A DNA stretch of 51,914 nt from an uncultured Bacteroidales bacterium (GCA_903845055.1 CAIMWF010000061.1:1-51914); one strand, 5' to 3'. Shown: positions 1 through 9,220, numbered from the stretch's first letter. The notes: a model not told the origin generated them from the letters alone. Made by a program: numbers and translations.

Positions 1-106
1 CTGACACAGTGGGGAGTGTTGAAAAGAACAGGGAATGTGGCCTTCAGCGCTTTAAATGACCGGCCTGCATGAAAAACAATTAAGCACCAAAAATCAATTC
101 AGAACC

Positions 107-1471
107 ATGAAAAAGTTGATTGTAATGATCCTTGGATTCATCCCGCTGATCTGTTATGCGCAGGTCGGGCCTGCTTTTCCGGTTGATGGAGGCATTTGGA
201 ATCTGGTAGGGCAAAATCCCCTGCACGACGGACCATCCGCTTATTCATCCATTGCTTTCAGCAGGTCGGGGCAACCTTATATTGCCTTCAGCGATTCCCT
301 CAACGGCTGGAAAGCCTCCGTACTTAAATTCAATGGTACCAGCTGGGTACTTGTAGGTAACGCCGGGTTTACAGCAGGCGAAGCGGATAATCTGAACATC
401 AGGCTCGACGCTTCCGACCAGCCATGTGTCACCTTTATTGATTCCGGGCATGGAAACGGGATCAGCGCCATGAGGTTTAATGGCAGCGGCTGGGTTTATT
501 TAGGTGCCCCGGGATTCTCGGGGACGGATGCTGATTATCCCAGCATGGCCTTTAACCCGGCAGGAAAGCTCTTCGTGGCCTATACCGATTACGGGAATGA
601 CGGTGCCGTGACCATGATGGGTTTCGATGGTAACGCGTGGAACCCATTGGGTAGTCCTGGTTTTTCTCTCGGACTAGCTGAAAGCGTGAGCCTTGCCTTC
701 TCCCCATTGGGGCAGCCCTACGTCGCTTACCGGGATTCGGTCAGTTCCTGGAAGGCAACCGTCATGACCTGGGATGGGACCGACTGGGTGGAGGTGGGCA
801 ACCCGGGATTCTCGGAAGGAGAGGTGGATTTTACCAGCATGGCGGTAAGTTCAGCAGGCCAGCCTTACGTTGTTTTTGAGGATTATGCGAATCAAGGCAA
901 AGCATCCGTCATGAAATTCGACAACCCGGGATGGAGTTATGCGGGCGTCCCTGGTTTTTCGTCCGACACCGTGAATTACTGCAGTATCGTGTTCAGCAGG
1001 GAGGGGCAGCCTGCCGTGGCGTATGAGGATTATGGTCATGATGGTGCAGCAACGGTGAGGCTTTTCGACGGGACCTCCTGGGTTGTGGTCGGTACTGAAG
1101 GCTTCAGCACGCCCGGTGCAGAAGACCTGCAGATGGGGGTTGACCCGGCCGGAACAGTTTATGTTGTCTGGGACGATGCCGGGGCCCGTGTGATGCACTA
1201 TTCATGGAACCTGGGCACCGGCGACATTCCCGGAAGTGAGTTGATGGTCTTTCCAAATCCTTTTAATTTAACGCTGAAGGTAAAAAGGGGGAACCTGCCG
1301 GCAGGCATTTGCCATGTTTTGCTTTATGATGCAGGTGGCAGGCCACGGATATCAATGACCACACAGGAACAGGAATTCAGCATGGATTGTCCGGACCTGG
1401 CCCCCGGTGTTTACATCCTTGAACTTAAAGCCGGCAATTCAGTTGCAAGGAAACAGGTAATGAAGTTCTGA
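107..1471 (+). CDS. T9SS-sorted extracellular beta-repeat protein
   Basis: The start is placed at the internal ATG at 107 because it opens a classic signal peptide (MKKLIVMILGF... ending at CYAQ); the longer frame from 56 adds a hydrophilic extension with no export logic. The mature part is built from about seven repeats of roughly 47 residues, each carrying a FxGxxWxxxGxxGFS core followed by an S-x-AFSxxGQPYVAYxD strand pair, which looks like a beta-propeller or blade array. The last 75 or so residues (VFPNPFNLTLKV... ending KQVMKF) are a type IX secretion system type A sorting domain, so the protein should be exported and anchored or released at the cell surface. No catalytic motif is visible and the ligand is unknown. 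It is convergent with the channel gene that follows, 55 bp away. Confidence 0.8.
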   Translation: MKKLIVMILGFIPLICYAQVGPAFPVDGGIWNLVGQNPLHDGPSAYSSIAFSRSGQPYIAFSDSLNGWKASVLKFNGTSWVLVGNAGFTAGEADNLNIRLDASDQPCVTFIDSGHGNGISAMRFNGSGWVYLGAPGFSGTDADYPSMAFNPAGKLFVAYTDYGNDGAVTMMGFDGNAWNPLGSPGFSLGLAESVSLAFSPLGQPYVAYRDSVSSWKATVMTWDGTDWVEVGNPGFSEGEVDFTSMAVSSAGQPYVVFEDYANQGKASVMKFDNPGWSYAGVPGFSSDTVNYCSIVFSREGQPAVAYEDYGHDGAATVRLFDGTSWVVVGTEGFSTPGAEDLQMGVDPAGTVYVVWDDAGARVMHYSWNLGTGDIPGSELMVFPNPFNLTLKVKRGNLPAGICHVLLYDAGGRPRISMTTQEQEFSMDCPDLAPGVYILELKAGNSVARKQVMKF

Positions 1472-1526
1472 TCCTTTGCCTGTTCATCAAGGAGTAATTG
1501 TTTGCCGCTGTTCCGGGTTTTTCTTT

Positions 1527-2159
1527 TTACAACAGCTCATCCTCCGTGTCAAATGTCACGATGGCCCAGAAGATCCACATGGCAAAGGTCATCAGTATAG
1601 CGACTGCCGGCGACCAGAATGCAATGATGGTTGCCATTCCGTATACCAGTACGCCCAGGGCCTGGCCCCACATCATCTTCCTGAACCAGGGCAGGCTCCG
1701 TTCGGTGGAAACCAGCAATTTCGGATTGCTCACAATCCCGGCATTCAGCAGCAACATGCTTAATACGATCAGCCCGGTATATCCCGCATAAAAAGCAACA
1801 GCGGTATTAACCGCAGGGGTCCCGATAAAGGCGCCTACAGTTTTCGTGGGAAAGGGGAACAAAGCCACCAGGAGCAACACCATCCCGTTTAACAGGAGCA
1901 CCGGCTGGCTGGCTGCCCGAACCTGGTTTATGATTCTATGATGGCCGATCCAGATCAGCAGAACAGTGGCAAAGGAGTTGAAATAGGTAAAATATTCAGG
2001 CCATTTTTCAAGGATCTTTTGCCAGAGACCCTGGTTGGTCGCCCCGCCATAGGCCGAAATGCCGATCTCTATCGCCAGCAGCGTAATGGCGACACTGAAT
2101 ATCCCGTCGCTGAATGCTTCCAGGCGCGCTGTTTTCTTTTCATTCATTCCCGCCGTCAT
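1527..2159 (-). CDS. TMEM175/DUF1211-family membrane protein (putative potassium channel)
   Basis: This 210-residue protein opens with R-L-E-A-FSDGIFSVAITLL, the FSDG signature of the first helix of bacterial TMEM175-type (DUF1211) proteins. In characterised members this helix lines a potassium-permeable pore. About five to six further hydrophobic helices follow, with an IWIGHHRI segment after the second one, as in the family. The length matches single-repeat bacterial members, which assemble as tetramers. Either the first Met or the Met at residue 5 could start translation; a TATATTTG -7 element at 2185-2192 fits both. The channel function is family knowledge; the sequence directly shows only membership. 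Confidence 0.82.
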   Translation of the reverse strand: MTAGMNEKKTARLEAFSDGIFSVAITLLAIEIGISAYGGATNQGLWQKILEKWPEYFTYFNSFATVLLIWIGHHRIINQVRAASQPVLLLNGMVLLLVALFPFPTKTVGAFIGTPAVNTAVAFYAGYTGLIVLSMLLLNAGIVSNPKLLVSTERSLPWFRKMMWGQALGVLVYGMATIIAFWSPAVAILMTFAMWIFWAIVTFDTEDELL

Positions 2160-2184
2160 GATGAAACAAATAATTAATTTTCAG

Positions 2185-2192
2185 CAAATATA
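2185..2192 (-). promoter_or_regulatory. -7 element TATATTTG for the TMEM175-like gene
   Basis: Read on the minus strand this is TATATTTG, an exact match to the Bacteroidota TAnnTTTG box, about 25 nt upstream of the first ATG. No clear TTG is seen at the usual -33 distance. Confidence 0.45.
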
Positions 2193-2266
2193 TTCTATAA
2201 TGCGTTGATTCCCGCCAGTGCATCATTGGGCACCTGCACTTTTTCCGGTTATTGCCCTTGCCGGCA

Positions 2267-3145
2267 TCAGCTGAAAATGGAGGTGAAGCCCAGCTCTTTC
2301 GGCGCAACCGACATGACCGGGATATGCGACAGCCGCACGAACTCCTGGGCGCGCGATCCCACGAAAAACTGGATCACGCCTGCCTCCTGCTGGGTCATGA
2401 TCATGACCAGGTCAATGTCGCCCTGTTGTTCGGCATAGTTTAGCAGGGTTGGGATGAGGGCCTTTTCATTTTCAACCTCCTCCACGAACTCGGCTGTACA
2501 CCGGATTCCCTCCTCCTCGATGAATTCTTTTACCTGTCCGGCGAGGAAACGGAGCCTGTTGTGACCCGCAGGGTCACTTTTACTCCAGATCCCCGAAACC
2601 ACCCTGATCCCCGCACCGTATACTTTGGCAATCCTGATGGCCCAGGTAACCTTCTGCCTGCTTTCGACGGTAAGGTCGAGGGGTAGCAGGATGTTCCTGC
2701 AGCCATCGTAATGATGCCTCGCATTGATGGTGATGACGGGGCATCTGGTCGAACGCAGCACCCTGGAACTGTTGGCCCCCAGCACCCCGGCGGCATTGCC
2801 CGGAAGTTCGGGCTGGCTGTGCGTGCCCATGATGATGAACTGGGCCCCGATCTTATCGGCCGTTTCCAGGATCTTCGAATACACCGTGCCTGTTTCCAGG
2901 ATGGATGAAACCGTCAGCCCGGTTTCTGCCTGCACACTGGCGGAGAGTTCGGCAAGCCGCTCCTCCAGCTTATTCAGGATTTCTTCGTCATACGAGGCAC
3001 CGAACAGCGACCGCAGGCCGGCCGGCGGATCATACACATAGAGCAGCACGATCCCTGCAGGGAGCAGGCGCGCCAGGTTGTAAGACTGTTCCAGGGCGAT
3101 GAGCGACTGGGGCTCAAAATCGACAGGTACAAGGATCTGCATCAT
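2267..3145 (-). CDS. tandem universal stress protein (UspA family)
   Basis: There are two UspA domains in one chain, about 290 residues. Domain 1 begins MQILVPVDFEP and contains the ATP-binding pattern G-T-H-S-(x)-G-(x)-G-A-N-S followed by VLRSTRCPVITIN. Domain 2 begins around ILLPLDLTVESR and ends in SHIPVMSVAP, with a weaker nucleotide loop. Upstream Met codons exist, but the -7 box at 3176-3183 puts the transcript start near 3169, which excludes the first Met at 3178; the ATGs at 3145 and 3142 directly precede the conserved first strand. Such proteins bind ATP/AMP and act in stress adaptation; no partner is visible here. It is divergent from the nitroreductase gene. Confidence 0.85.
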   Translation of the reverse strand: MMQILVPVDFEPQSLIALEQSYNLARLLPAGIVLLYVYDPPAGLRSLFGASYDEEILNKLEERLAELSASVQAETGLTVSSILETGTVYSKILETADKIGAQFIIMGTHSQPELPGNAAGVLGANSSRVLRSTRCPVITINARHHYDGCRNILLPLDLTVESRQKVTWAIRIAKVYGAGIRVVSGIWSKSDPAGHNRLRFLAGQVKEFIEEEGIRCTAEFVEEVENEKALIPTLLNYAEQQGDIDLVMIMTQQEAGVIQFFVGSRAQEFVRLSHIPVMSVAPKELGFTSIFS

Positions 3146-3175
3146 GATCAATGGAATTAGGGTATTGTTACCGCG

Positions 3176-3183
3176 CAAAGATA
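3176..3183 (-). promoter_or_regulatory. -7 element TATCTTTG for the universal stress gene
   Basis: The minus strand reads TATCTTTG, matching TAnnTTTG, about 30 nt upstream of the ATG at 3145. No convincing TTG lies 19-21 nt further upstream. Confidence 0.45.
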
Positions 3184-3270
3184 ATTATTCAGGACATCAT
3201 AAACCAGTATGGTGCAATATGTGCTGATATTATCAACTTTCGCCAGGGACCGAACATTGCAGGGTTCTTG

Positions 3271-3336
3271 GAACAATCGAATATTGATCAACGATTTTTG
3301 AAGTCTGAAGTTTTGCCTGCGGCAATGGGGAAAAGG
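3271..3336 (+). repeat. dispersed intergenic repeat, copy A
   Basis: The segment starting GAACAATCGAATATTGATCA is repeated at 4001-4056 (copy B). The match continues through a TTTGAAGT...GAAGTTTTTGCC core to a GGCAA...AAAAGGCA/AAGAGGCA tail, with a few substitutions and small indels. A shorter, inverted relative (copy C) lies at 11590-11624. Copies A and B bracket the nitroreductase gene. It has no coding potential of its own and is probably a member of a genome-wide intergenic repeat family. Confidence 0.7.
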
Positions 3337-3393
3337 CAATAGGCAATAGTTGCATGAAGTAGACCAACAATCAAAGATACCGGGATATTGCAC

Positions 3394-3401
3394 TACCTTT
3401 G
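3394..3401 (+). promoter_or_regulatory. -7 element TACCTTTG for the nitroreductase gene
   Basis: TACCTTTG matches the TAnnTTTG box. The expected transcript start near 3408 leaves a leader of about 20 nt to the ATG at 3429 and excludes the alternative start at 3399, which lies inside the box. Confidence 0.5.
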
Positions 3402-3428
3402 ACCGGTAAATCCCAAAACAGGTTGCCC

Positions 3429-3980
3429 ATGAATTCCCCTGATCTCCTCAACCTCATTCACCATCGCCAGAGCCAGCGGTCGTACACGGACCAACCCGTT
3501 GAAAAGGACAAGCTCGAACGCTGCATTGAAGCAGCCCGGCTGGCACCCTCAGCATGCAATGCACAGCCCTGGAAGTTCATCATCATCGACGACCCTGAAT
3601 TGAAGAATGCCGTGGCTGACCTTGCGACCGAAAAGTTCACCGGGATGAACCATTTCACCCGCCAGGCTCCGGTCCATGTTGCCGTGGTGCGCGAATCCGC
3701 CAATTTTTCATCCGCCTTCGGGCAGGTTGTTAAGGACAAAGAATACCCGCTGATCGATATCGGGATCGCTGTGGCCCATTTCTGCCTCCAGGCAACCGCC
3801 GAAGGACTCTCCACCTGTATCCTGGGGTGGTTCAACGAAAAAAAGGTCAAGAGTCTGCTCCACGTTCCGGCGAACAAAAGGCTCGAACTCCTGGTCCTGG
3901 TCGGGTACGCGCCGGACGGGAAAATACGGGATAAGAAAAGGAAGGCAACGGCTGCAATGCTCAGCTATAACCGGTATTGA
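3429..3980 (+). CDS. nitroreductase-family flavoprotein
   Basis: A 183-residue FMN-dependent nitroreductase-fold protein. The N-terminal RQSQRSYTDQPV gives the FMN phosphate-binding Arg cluster; PSACNAQPWKF is the conserved second FMN loop; GLSTCILGWFNEKKV and LVLVGYAPDGK are the C-terminal FMN and dimer motifs. The length is typical of the short subfamily. The enzymes use NAD(P)H to reduce nitro compounds, quinones or enones; the physiological substrate cannot be told from sequence. The start at 3429 is chosen from the promoter box and because conservation begins just after it. The gene stands alone between two copies of a dispersed repeat. Confidence 0.85.
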   Translation: MNSPDLLNLIHHRQSQRSYTDQPVEKDKLERCIEAARLAPSACNAQPWKFIIIDDPELKNAVADLATEKFTGMNHFTRQAPVHVAVVRESANFSSAFGQVVKDKEYPLIDIGIAVAHFCLQATAEGLSTCILGWFNEKKVKSLLHVPANKRLELLVLVGYAPDGKIRDKKRKATAAMLSYNRY

Positions 3981-4000
3981 TCTGAATTTAGGATTATTTT

Positions 4001-4056
4001 GAACAATCGAATATTGATCAACGAAATTTGAAGTTCGAAGTTTTTGCCAGTGGCAA
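4001..4056 (+). repeat. dispersed intergenic repeat, copy B
   Basis: The first 24 bases are identical to copy A at 3271, and the rest is similar apart from a few substitutions and small indels. It lies between the end of the nitroreductase gene and the end of the convergent HD-protein gene. Confidence 0.7.
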
Positions 4057-4077
4057 GGAAAAGAGGCAGCCGGTATC

Positions 4078-4644
4078 CTACAGGCCGATCTCCCCGGCAA
4101 TGGGGAGCATCGACCGGATGGCGATTTCGGCAAACGGGTCGATGGCGATGCCGGTCTTTTCACATTCAAGGATGTTTTCCCGCTTCACCGTAGCGGCAAA
4201 AGCCTTTTCCTTCATCCGTTTGACCACCGACTTTGTCTTAACCGACGACAGTTTCCGGTCGGGATAAACATAGGTGGTGGCAAAAATCAGCCCGGTGATG
4301 GTCTCCCCGGCGGCAAGGGCATGCTGGAACAGGGTGGTCCGCTCTTTTCCCGATGAACACTCGTTGTGCATCCTGATGGCGTCGAGTACCTCTTCGTCCA
4401 CATCATAATCCTTCAGCAGCACCTCCGTTTGGGTGCCATGAATGGTGGGTTCTGCATTCGTGACTTCCACGTCAAGGTCATGGAGAAGTCCTGCAAGTCC
4501 CCATTTTTCTTCATCCTGCCCCAGTTCCAGTGCCAGTCCGCGCATCACCGCCTCCGATGCCAGGCAGTGAAAGATCATCTTTTCGTTTTTGACATGCCGG
4601 TGAAGCAGTTCCAGGGCATGTTCACGGGTTATCTTGGTTTTCAT
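4078..4644 (-). CDS. HD-domain (HDIG-type) phosphohydrolase-like protein
   Basis: This 188-residue protein carries the HD metal-site pattern in order: H in MIFHCLASE, HD in GLLHDLDVE, H in PTIHGTQ, and H in AIRMHNECS. These are followed by a helix-rich C-terminus with YVYPDRKLSSVK. This is the HDIG-type small cytosolic family, usually annotated as predicted hydrolases of unknown substrate. The gene lies 24 bp after the M28 peptidase gene on the same strand and is probably co-transcribed with it. The motif residues support an active metal site; the substrate is unknown. Confidence 0.8.
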   Translation of the reverse strand: MKTKITREHALELLHRHVKNEKMIFHCLASEAVMRGLALELGQDEEKWGLAGLLHDLDVEVTNAEPTIHGTQTEVLLKDYDVDEEVLDAIRMHNECSSGKERTTLFQHALAAGETITGLIFATTYVYPDRKLSSVKTKSVVKRMKEKAFAATVKRENILECEKTGIAIDPFAEIAIRSMLPIAGEIGL

Positions 4645-4668
4645 ACCAGTTGCATCAAATATGGGTTG

Positions 4669-6123
4669 TCATTTCACGGTTTGCGGGCCCTGCGGCAGCC
4701 CGTATTTGTCCAGCAGGTAAACCATCGCGGAAATGGCGAAGGTTCCCAGCTGGAGTTCCCTCACGTTCACATTGGCAAAGACATCGTTTGCCGAGTGGTG
4801 GAAGTCAAAATAGCGCTGTGAATCGGGGAGGAGGGCAAGCAGCGGCACTCCCAGCGGCTTCAGCTCGCGGATGTCGACGCCGCTGCCCCCTTTTTCAAAG
4901 AAAAACAACCCGTAAGGCTCCAGAAAGTACCTCCATGCTGCTATCTGTGCTACCTGTTCCGCCGTAGCATCGATCGAAAACCCGAACGGGGTGAACCCTC
5001 CGCGGTCGGCCTCGATCGCTGCCACATGGTGACTCCCGGCGGGCAACTGTTTTCCTTTACCAGTTGCCAGCCAGCTTTTGTATTTCTCCTCCTGCGCCTT
5101 TGCAAATTCGCCGTACTGCTTCGCCCCGCGCTGCGCCATCTCCTCATCCATGAAAAGCACAACCCGGATGGTGCAGGCCGGTTTCAGGCGCAGGGTCCTG
5201 AAGATCCGCAGCACATCCAGCGATTGTACCACGCCGGCGCCATCGTCGTGCGCCCCCTGCCCGGTTTCCCAGGAGTCGATATGGCCCCCGAAGGCGATGA
5301 CCTGTTCAGGGCGGACCGTGCCGCGAATTTCACCAATCACATTATAAGAAGTCGTTTCGGGATATTCGGTACAGGCAAGTTTCATGGACACCTCCAGCGC
5401 AGGTTGCCTCTTCAGCAGCCTGCTGAGTTTCTCCGCGTCATTCGTACTGACGGCCATGGCGGGGATCTTCTTCACCGTGTCGGCATAGTATATGACGCCG
5501 GTATGGGGAAAATCGTCATAGGCAATGGTGGCCGACCGTACGATCACGCCGACGGCGCCGTAAAATGCCGCGTAATCCACGCCCAGGACGCGGTAGCGGG
5601 CCAGTTCGCCGTAGGCGTCGAAGGTGTTGTAATGTGTCGGGTCGGGCGGGTGGTTGAAAAAGACGATCCTACCTTCAATATTCCCCCGGCCGATCCTCTT
5701 CAGCTCATCAAAATCCTTCACCTCCACCACCTTTGCCTTCAGCCCGGCCGTTTCCGTTGCGACCGATCCGCCCACGGCACAGGCATGGAGCCTGACCGCC
5801 ATGGATGCGCCCTGCCCGGCAACCAGTTCTTCGGTATTTCCCCGTTCCCAGTGCCTTACCCTGCATTCCTGCAGCCAGGCGGTGTCGGTACCCATGGCCT
5901 CCAGTGTTGTTTTCAGCCATTGTACAGCCTGCTCCGCCTGTGGTGAACCACAAAGCCGGCCTCCTATCCGGGTGCACAGGTGCCGGAGGTTGTGGTAGGC
6001 GGTGGTGTCGGTTACAGTCTCCGTAAAGATCTTTCTTATAACAAGCGAATCCTCCTGCTGAGCCAGGGTAGTTGTGCCGGGGAAATGGAGGAACAGGATG
6101 ATGAGGACAGCGAGTCGATGCAT
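4669..6123 (-). CDS. secreted M28-family zinc metallopeptidase (carboxypeptidase Q-like)
   Basis: 484 residues with an N-terminal signal peptide (hydrophobic to TTTLAQ). A PA-like inserted domain (about 100-250) precedes the catalytic domain. All co-catalytic zinc ligands and the general base of family M28 can be placed: H281 in GGHIDSWETG, D293/D294 in AHDDGAG, the E327-E328 pair in FMDEEMA, D372 in AIEADRGG and H442 or H443 in FHHSAND. The arrangement resembles plasma glutamate carboxypeptidase/carboxypeptidase Q, which releases N-terminal residues from dipeptides and short peptides. It is likely periplasmic or surface exposed and helps recover amino acids. First gene of a two-gene unit with the HD protein. 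Confidence 0.88.
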   Translation of the reverse strand: MHRLAVLIILFLHFPGTTTLAQQEDSLVIRKIFTETVTDTTAYHNLRHLCTRIGGRLCGSPQAEQAVQWLKTTLEAMGTDTAWLQECRVRHWERGNTEELVAGQGASMAVRLHACAVGGSVATETAGLKAKVVEVKDFDELKRIGRGNIEGRIVFFNHPPDPTHYNTFDAYGELARYRVLGVDYAAFYGAVGVIVRSATIAYDDFPHTGVIYYADTVKKIPAMAVSTNDAEKLSRLLKRQPALEVSMKLACTEYPETTSYNVIGEIRGTVRPEQVIAFGGHIDSWETGQGAHDDGAGVVQSLDVLRIFRTLRLKPACTIRVVLFMDEEMAQRGAKQYGEFAKAQEEKYKSWLATGKGKQLPAGSHHVAAIEADRGGFTPFGFSIDATAEQVAQIAAWRYFLEPYGLFFFEKGGSGVDIRELKPLGVPLLALLPDSQRYFDFHHSANDVFANVNVRELQLGTFAISAMVYLLDKYGLPQGPQTVK

Positions 6124-6173
6124 GGGTTTTTTCGGTAAAAATAACTTTTTTTTAGTCTGGTGCGTTTTTGATT

Positions 6174-6181
6174 TAATTTTG
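6174..6181 (+). promoter_or_regulatory. -7 element TAATTTTG upstream of the PKD protein gene
   Basis: TAATTTTG matches TAnnTTTG. The predicted leader to the ATG at 6239 is about 50 nt. No well-placed TTG is visible at -33. Confidence 0.4.
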
Positions 6182-6238
6182 TAAAGTGCTAATTAAGTGT
6201 GGCCATAGGTCGATTTTTTGATATCAAAAGAAAACAGG

Positions 6239-9220
6239 ATGAAAATATATATATTGACAGGATTTCTGATAATCCTTTTATTAAACGGCTTCACAGGAGC
6301 ATGCCAGGTGTCAGTGAATGCACCCGCCTGGGTCCGGAAGCCGGTTTATGCCGACGTATCCCCCCCGCTCCGTGACATGACAGTGATACCGGTTCCTGAC
6401 AATCCTTCGGGCCTGGTTGCAGAGGAAAAAGAGGTTTGGAATTTCACAAATTTTTATGATTTGATTCACCTGAATACGGACCGGAAACCGCTTGGTATCG
6501 ATCCTGTCCTGCAAAACCAGTACGGTGATGTATCCACCCTTGCGCTGACCCCCATTCAAAATTTCGAAGCCATCAATAACATTTCCGGCGTCTATCCCCC
6601 GGATACGCAGGGGGATGTTTCTTCCGACTTTTATGTCCAGAATGTCAACCTGAGTTTTGCGATCTATTACAAAAACGGGACGCTTGCTTACGGGCCGGCG
6701 CTTCTTGCCTCGATCTGGGAAGGGATCCCAAATCCCTGGTATGCCACCAGCAACGGGGACCCGGTGGTGTTTTACGACCAGGCTGCCGACCGTTGGGTCA
6801 TCACGCAATTCTCCCTGCCCAACAACACGCAGTATGCGATGCTGATCGCCGTGTCAAGGACCAACGACCCCACCGGCTCGTGGTACCGCTATGTTTACCA
6901 GTACGGAAACATGATGCCGGATTACCCGAAGTTCGGCGTCTGGCCCGACGGTTATTACATGTCGGCCAACCAGTTCCTCAGCGGAAGCACCTATAGCGGG
7001 ACTTGTGCGACTGCCTTTGAAAGGAACAAGATGCTGACGGGCGACCCGACCGCACAGATGATCTATTTTAACGTGTCTTCCTCCGGCTATTTCCGGGCCA
7101 TGCTGCCCTCCGACTGGGACGGAACCACCCCTCCGGTAGCCGGTGAACCCAATTATTTCGTATATTTTGATAACTGGACATCATCACCCAATTGCTACCT
7201 GAAGGTATGGCAGTTTCATGCAAACTGGGATGTGCCATCCAGCTCAACCTTCAGCGAAGTTTACAGCCTGCAGACGGCCCCGTTCACCGCTCCTGTGTGT
7301 AGTGCCTACCGGGGCCAGTGTATTCCCCAGCCCGGAACAACGGTAAAACTTGAATCGCTGTCCGACCGCCTGATGTACCGCCTGCAGTACCGGAATTTCG
7401 GGGACCACCGTTCGATGGTGACCAACCACACTGTCGATGTCGACGGAACGAATCATGCCGGCATCCGGTGGTATGAGCTGAGAAATACGGGAAGCGGCTG
7501 GACGATCTACCAGCAGGGGACCTATGCCCCGGATGCCAGCCACCGGTGGGTCGGGAGCATCGCCATGAACGGAAACGGGGATATGGCCCTCGGGTATTCG
7601 CTTTCGAACAGCACCACCATCTATCCCTCCATCCGGTATACGGGGAGATATGCCTCCGATCCGTTGGGGGTGATGACCATCGCGGAACAGGGCATCATCA
7701 ACGGATCCGGGTACCAGTCCGGTTCCGCCGCCCGCTGGGGCGACTACAGCATGATGTCGGTTGATCCCACCGACGACCTTACCTTCTGGTTCACAACAGA
7801 ATATATCCAAAATACAGGCGGGGCTCCCTGGCAGACCCGGGTGGCCTCCTTCCTTTTTTCCAATGTGGCGCCCGTTGCTAATTTTGTGTCAAACAACACC
7901 TTCCCGCTTCCCGGTACCACGGTTACATTGAGTGATATCTCCACCGGGGCTCCCACCACCTGGAACTGGACCTTTTCGCCAAACACCGTAACCTATATGG
8001 GCGGGACCAACAGTACGTCCAAAAACCCCCAGGTTCAGTTCAACGCCAACGGTGTTTATGCGGTAACCCTCCAGGCGACCAATGCATACGGATCAAATTC
8101 CAAAACAAGAACCGCATACGAACATGTGGGCACCCAGGGGCTCTGGACAGGTGCAAGTTCCACCGACTGGAGCAACAACCTGAACTGGAGCAATGCAACG
8201 GTTCCCGACAGCACGGTATCCGTAACCATCCCGGCTTCGGCAACAAACTGGCCGGTATATAACGGCAACCTTACCATCAGGACCCATTGCCTTAACCTTA
8301 ACATGGCCGGGAGTTCCCAGCTGACGGTAAACGGCAACCTGACCATCAAACAGGGGAGTGCCGTTACGGTGGCAGGCAGCGGGCTGATCCGGGTATCCGG
8401 CGATTGGACCGATTACGGGGGCTTTTCGGCGGGAACGGGAACGGTTGAGTTTTTTGGAGCGGCGCCTGCAAAGATTACCGGCGGCATCAATAAAAACACG
8501 CTCCTGTCCAACTATGTCAGGAGCACCTTTACCAAGGGAATGACGGCTCTGACAGGGGCTTCGGCAGGCCCCACGGTCGCCGATGGCTCATTAACCGTTC
8601 CGGTCGGTTTTACCTTTAACTACCTTGGGATCGATTATACCACGACCCGGTTGAATGCAGACGGATGGCTGGCCCCGAATCTCACCGGCACCACCACCAC
8701 CTATGACAACACCCAACTCTTCACCACCTCCGCTCCCAATACCACGCTGGCCCCATGGTGGGATCGCCTGAAGCCCGATGCCACAGGGATCATCTCCTAT
8801 AAAACGGAAGGATCGGCCCCAAACCGTATTTTTACCGCCGAATGGAACAATGTACTGGTTTATTACACGACCGCCACTGCAAGATTCAATTTCCAGGTTA
8901 AACTGTATGAGACGACCAATGTGATCGAGTTCCAGTACGGAAACCTGGTGGCGGGAACCTATTCGGGATCGGAGAGCGCTTCGATAGGGATCGAGGATGA
9001 AACAGGCAGCATATACCATTTCATTGAAGCAACCACGGGATCGATGATCACGGGAAAATACAACCTGAAGCCATCAACCGGCTGGCCGGCCGTTAACTAC
9101 CGGTTTACACCCCCGTATGCCAGGGAGACATTCAACAATTTGACAAACAGCAAAACCGGGGTGACGCTTACCATTCAACCCGATATTACCGTTTTGGGAA
9201 ACCTGGTGATGACCCCGTAA
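6239..9220 (+). CDS. large secreted PKD-domain protein, apparently truncated at the C-terminus
   Basis: About 993 residues from the ATG at 6239, which starts a signal peptide (MKIYILTGFLIILLLNG...). Residues about 90-550 form a conserved surface-protein region with paired aromatic motifs such as DHRSMVTNHTVD and RWGDYSMMSVDP. A PKD domain follows (APVANFVSNN... to ...VTLQATNAYGS), then a G8-like/right-handed repeat segment (LWTGASSTDWSNNLNW, NLTIKQGSAVTVAGSG) and a jelly-roll-like module. The frame stops at 9220 in the middle of a repeat strand (ITVLGNLVMTP) without the T9SS sorting tail that relatives usually have. The stop is doubled (TAA TAA). Loss of the tail may leave the protein unsorted. 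Function otherwise unknown; adhesion or polymer binding is a guess. Confidence 0.75.
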   Translation: MKIYILTGFLIILLLNGFTGACQVSVNAPAWVRKPVYADVSPPLRDMTVIPVPDNPSGLVAEEKEVWNFTNFYDLIHLNTDRKPLGIDPVLQNQYGDVSTLALTPIQNFEAINNISGVYPPDTQGDVSSDFYVQNVNLSFAIYYKNGTLAYGPALLASIWEGIPNPWYATSNGDPVVFYDQAADRWVITQFSLPNNTQYAMLIAVSRTNDPTGSWYRYVYQYGNMMPDYPKFGVWPDGYYMSANQFLSGSTYSGTCATAFERNKMLTGDPTAQMIYFNVSSSGYFRAMLPSDWDGTTPPVAGEPNYFVYFDNWTSSPNCYLKVWQFHANWDVPSSSTFSEVYSLQTAPFTAPVCSAYRGQCIPQPGTTVKLESLSDRLMYRLQYRNFGDHRSMVTNHTVDVDGTNHAGIRWYELRNTGSGWTIYQQGTYAPDASHRWVGSIAMNGNGDMALGYSLSNSTTIYPSIRYTGRYASDPLGVMTIAEQGIINGSGYQSGSAARWGDYSMMSVDPTDDLTFWFTTEYIQNTGGAPWQTRVASFLFSNVAPVANFVSNNTFPLPGTTVTLSDISTGAPTTWNWTFSPNTVTYMGGTNSTSKNPQVQFNANGVYAVTLQATNAYGSNSKTRTAYEHVGTQGLWTGASSTDWSNNLNWSNATVPDSTVSVTIPASATNWPVYNGNLTIRTHCLNLNMAGSSQLTVNGNLTIKQGSAVTVAGSGLIRVSGDWTDYGGFSAGTGTVEFFGAAPAKITGGINKNTLLSNYVRSTFTKGMTALTGASAGPTVADGSLTVPVGFTFNYLGIDYTTTRLNADGWLAPNLTGTTTTYDNTQLFTTSAPNTTLAPWWDRLKPDATGIISYKTEGSAPNRIFTAEWNNVLVYYTTATARFNFQVKLYETTNVIEFQYGNLVAGTYSGSESASIGIEDETGSIYHFIEATTGSMITGKYNLKPSTGWPAVNYRFTPPYARETFNNLTNSKTGVTLTIQPDITVLGNLVMTP

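Noticed and set aside
1-72. End of an upstream gene at the left edge
   Set aside because: Two plus-strand frames are open for 19-23 codons here and neither shows a recognisable C-terminus, so I cannot call one.
5026-5946. Long plus-strand frame opposite the M28 peptidase gene
   Set aside because: It is the G+C-rich shadow of a gene whose zinc-site motifs are complete; its translation shows no domain and no start context.
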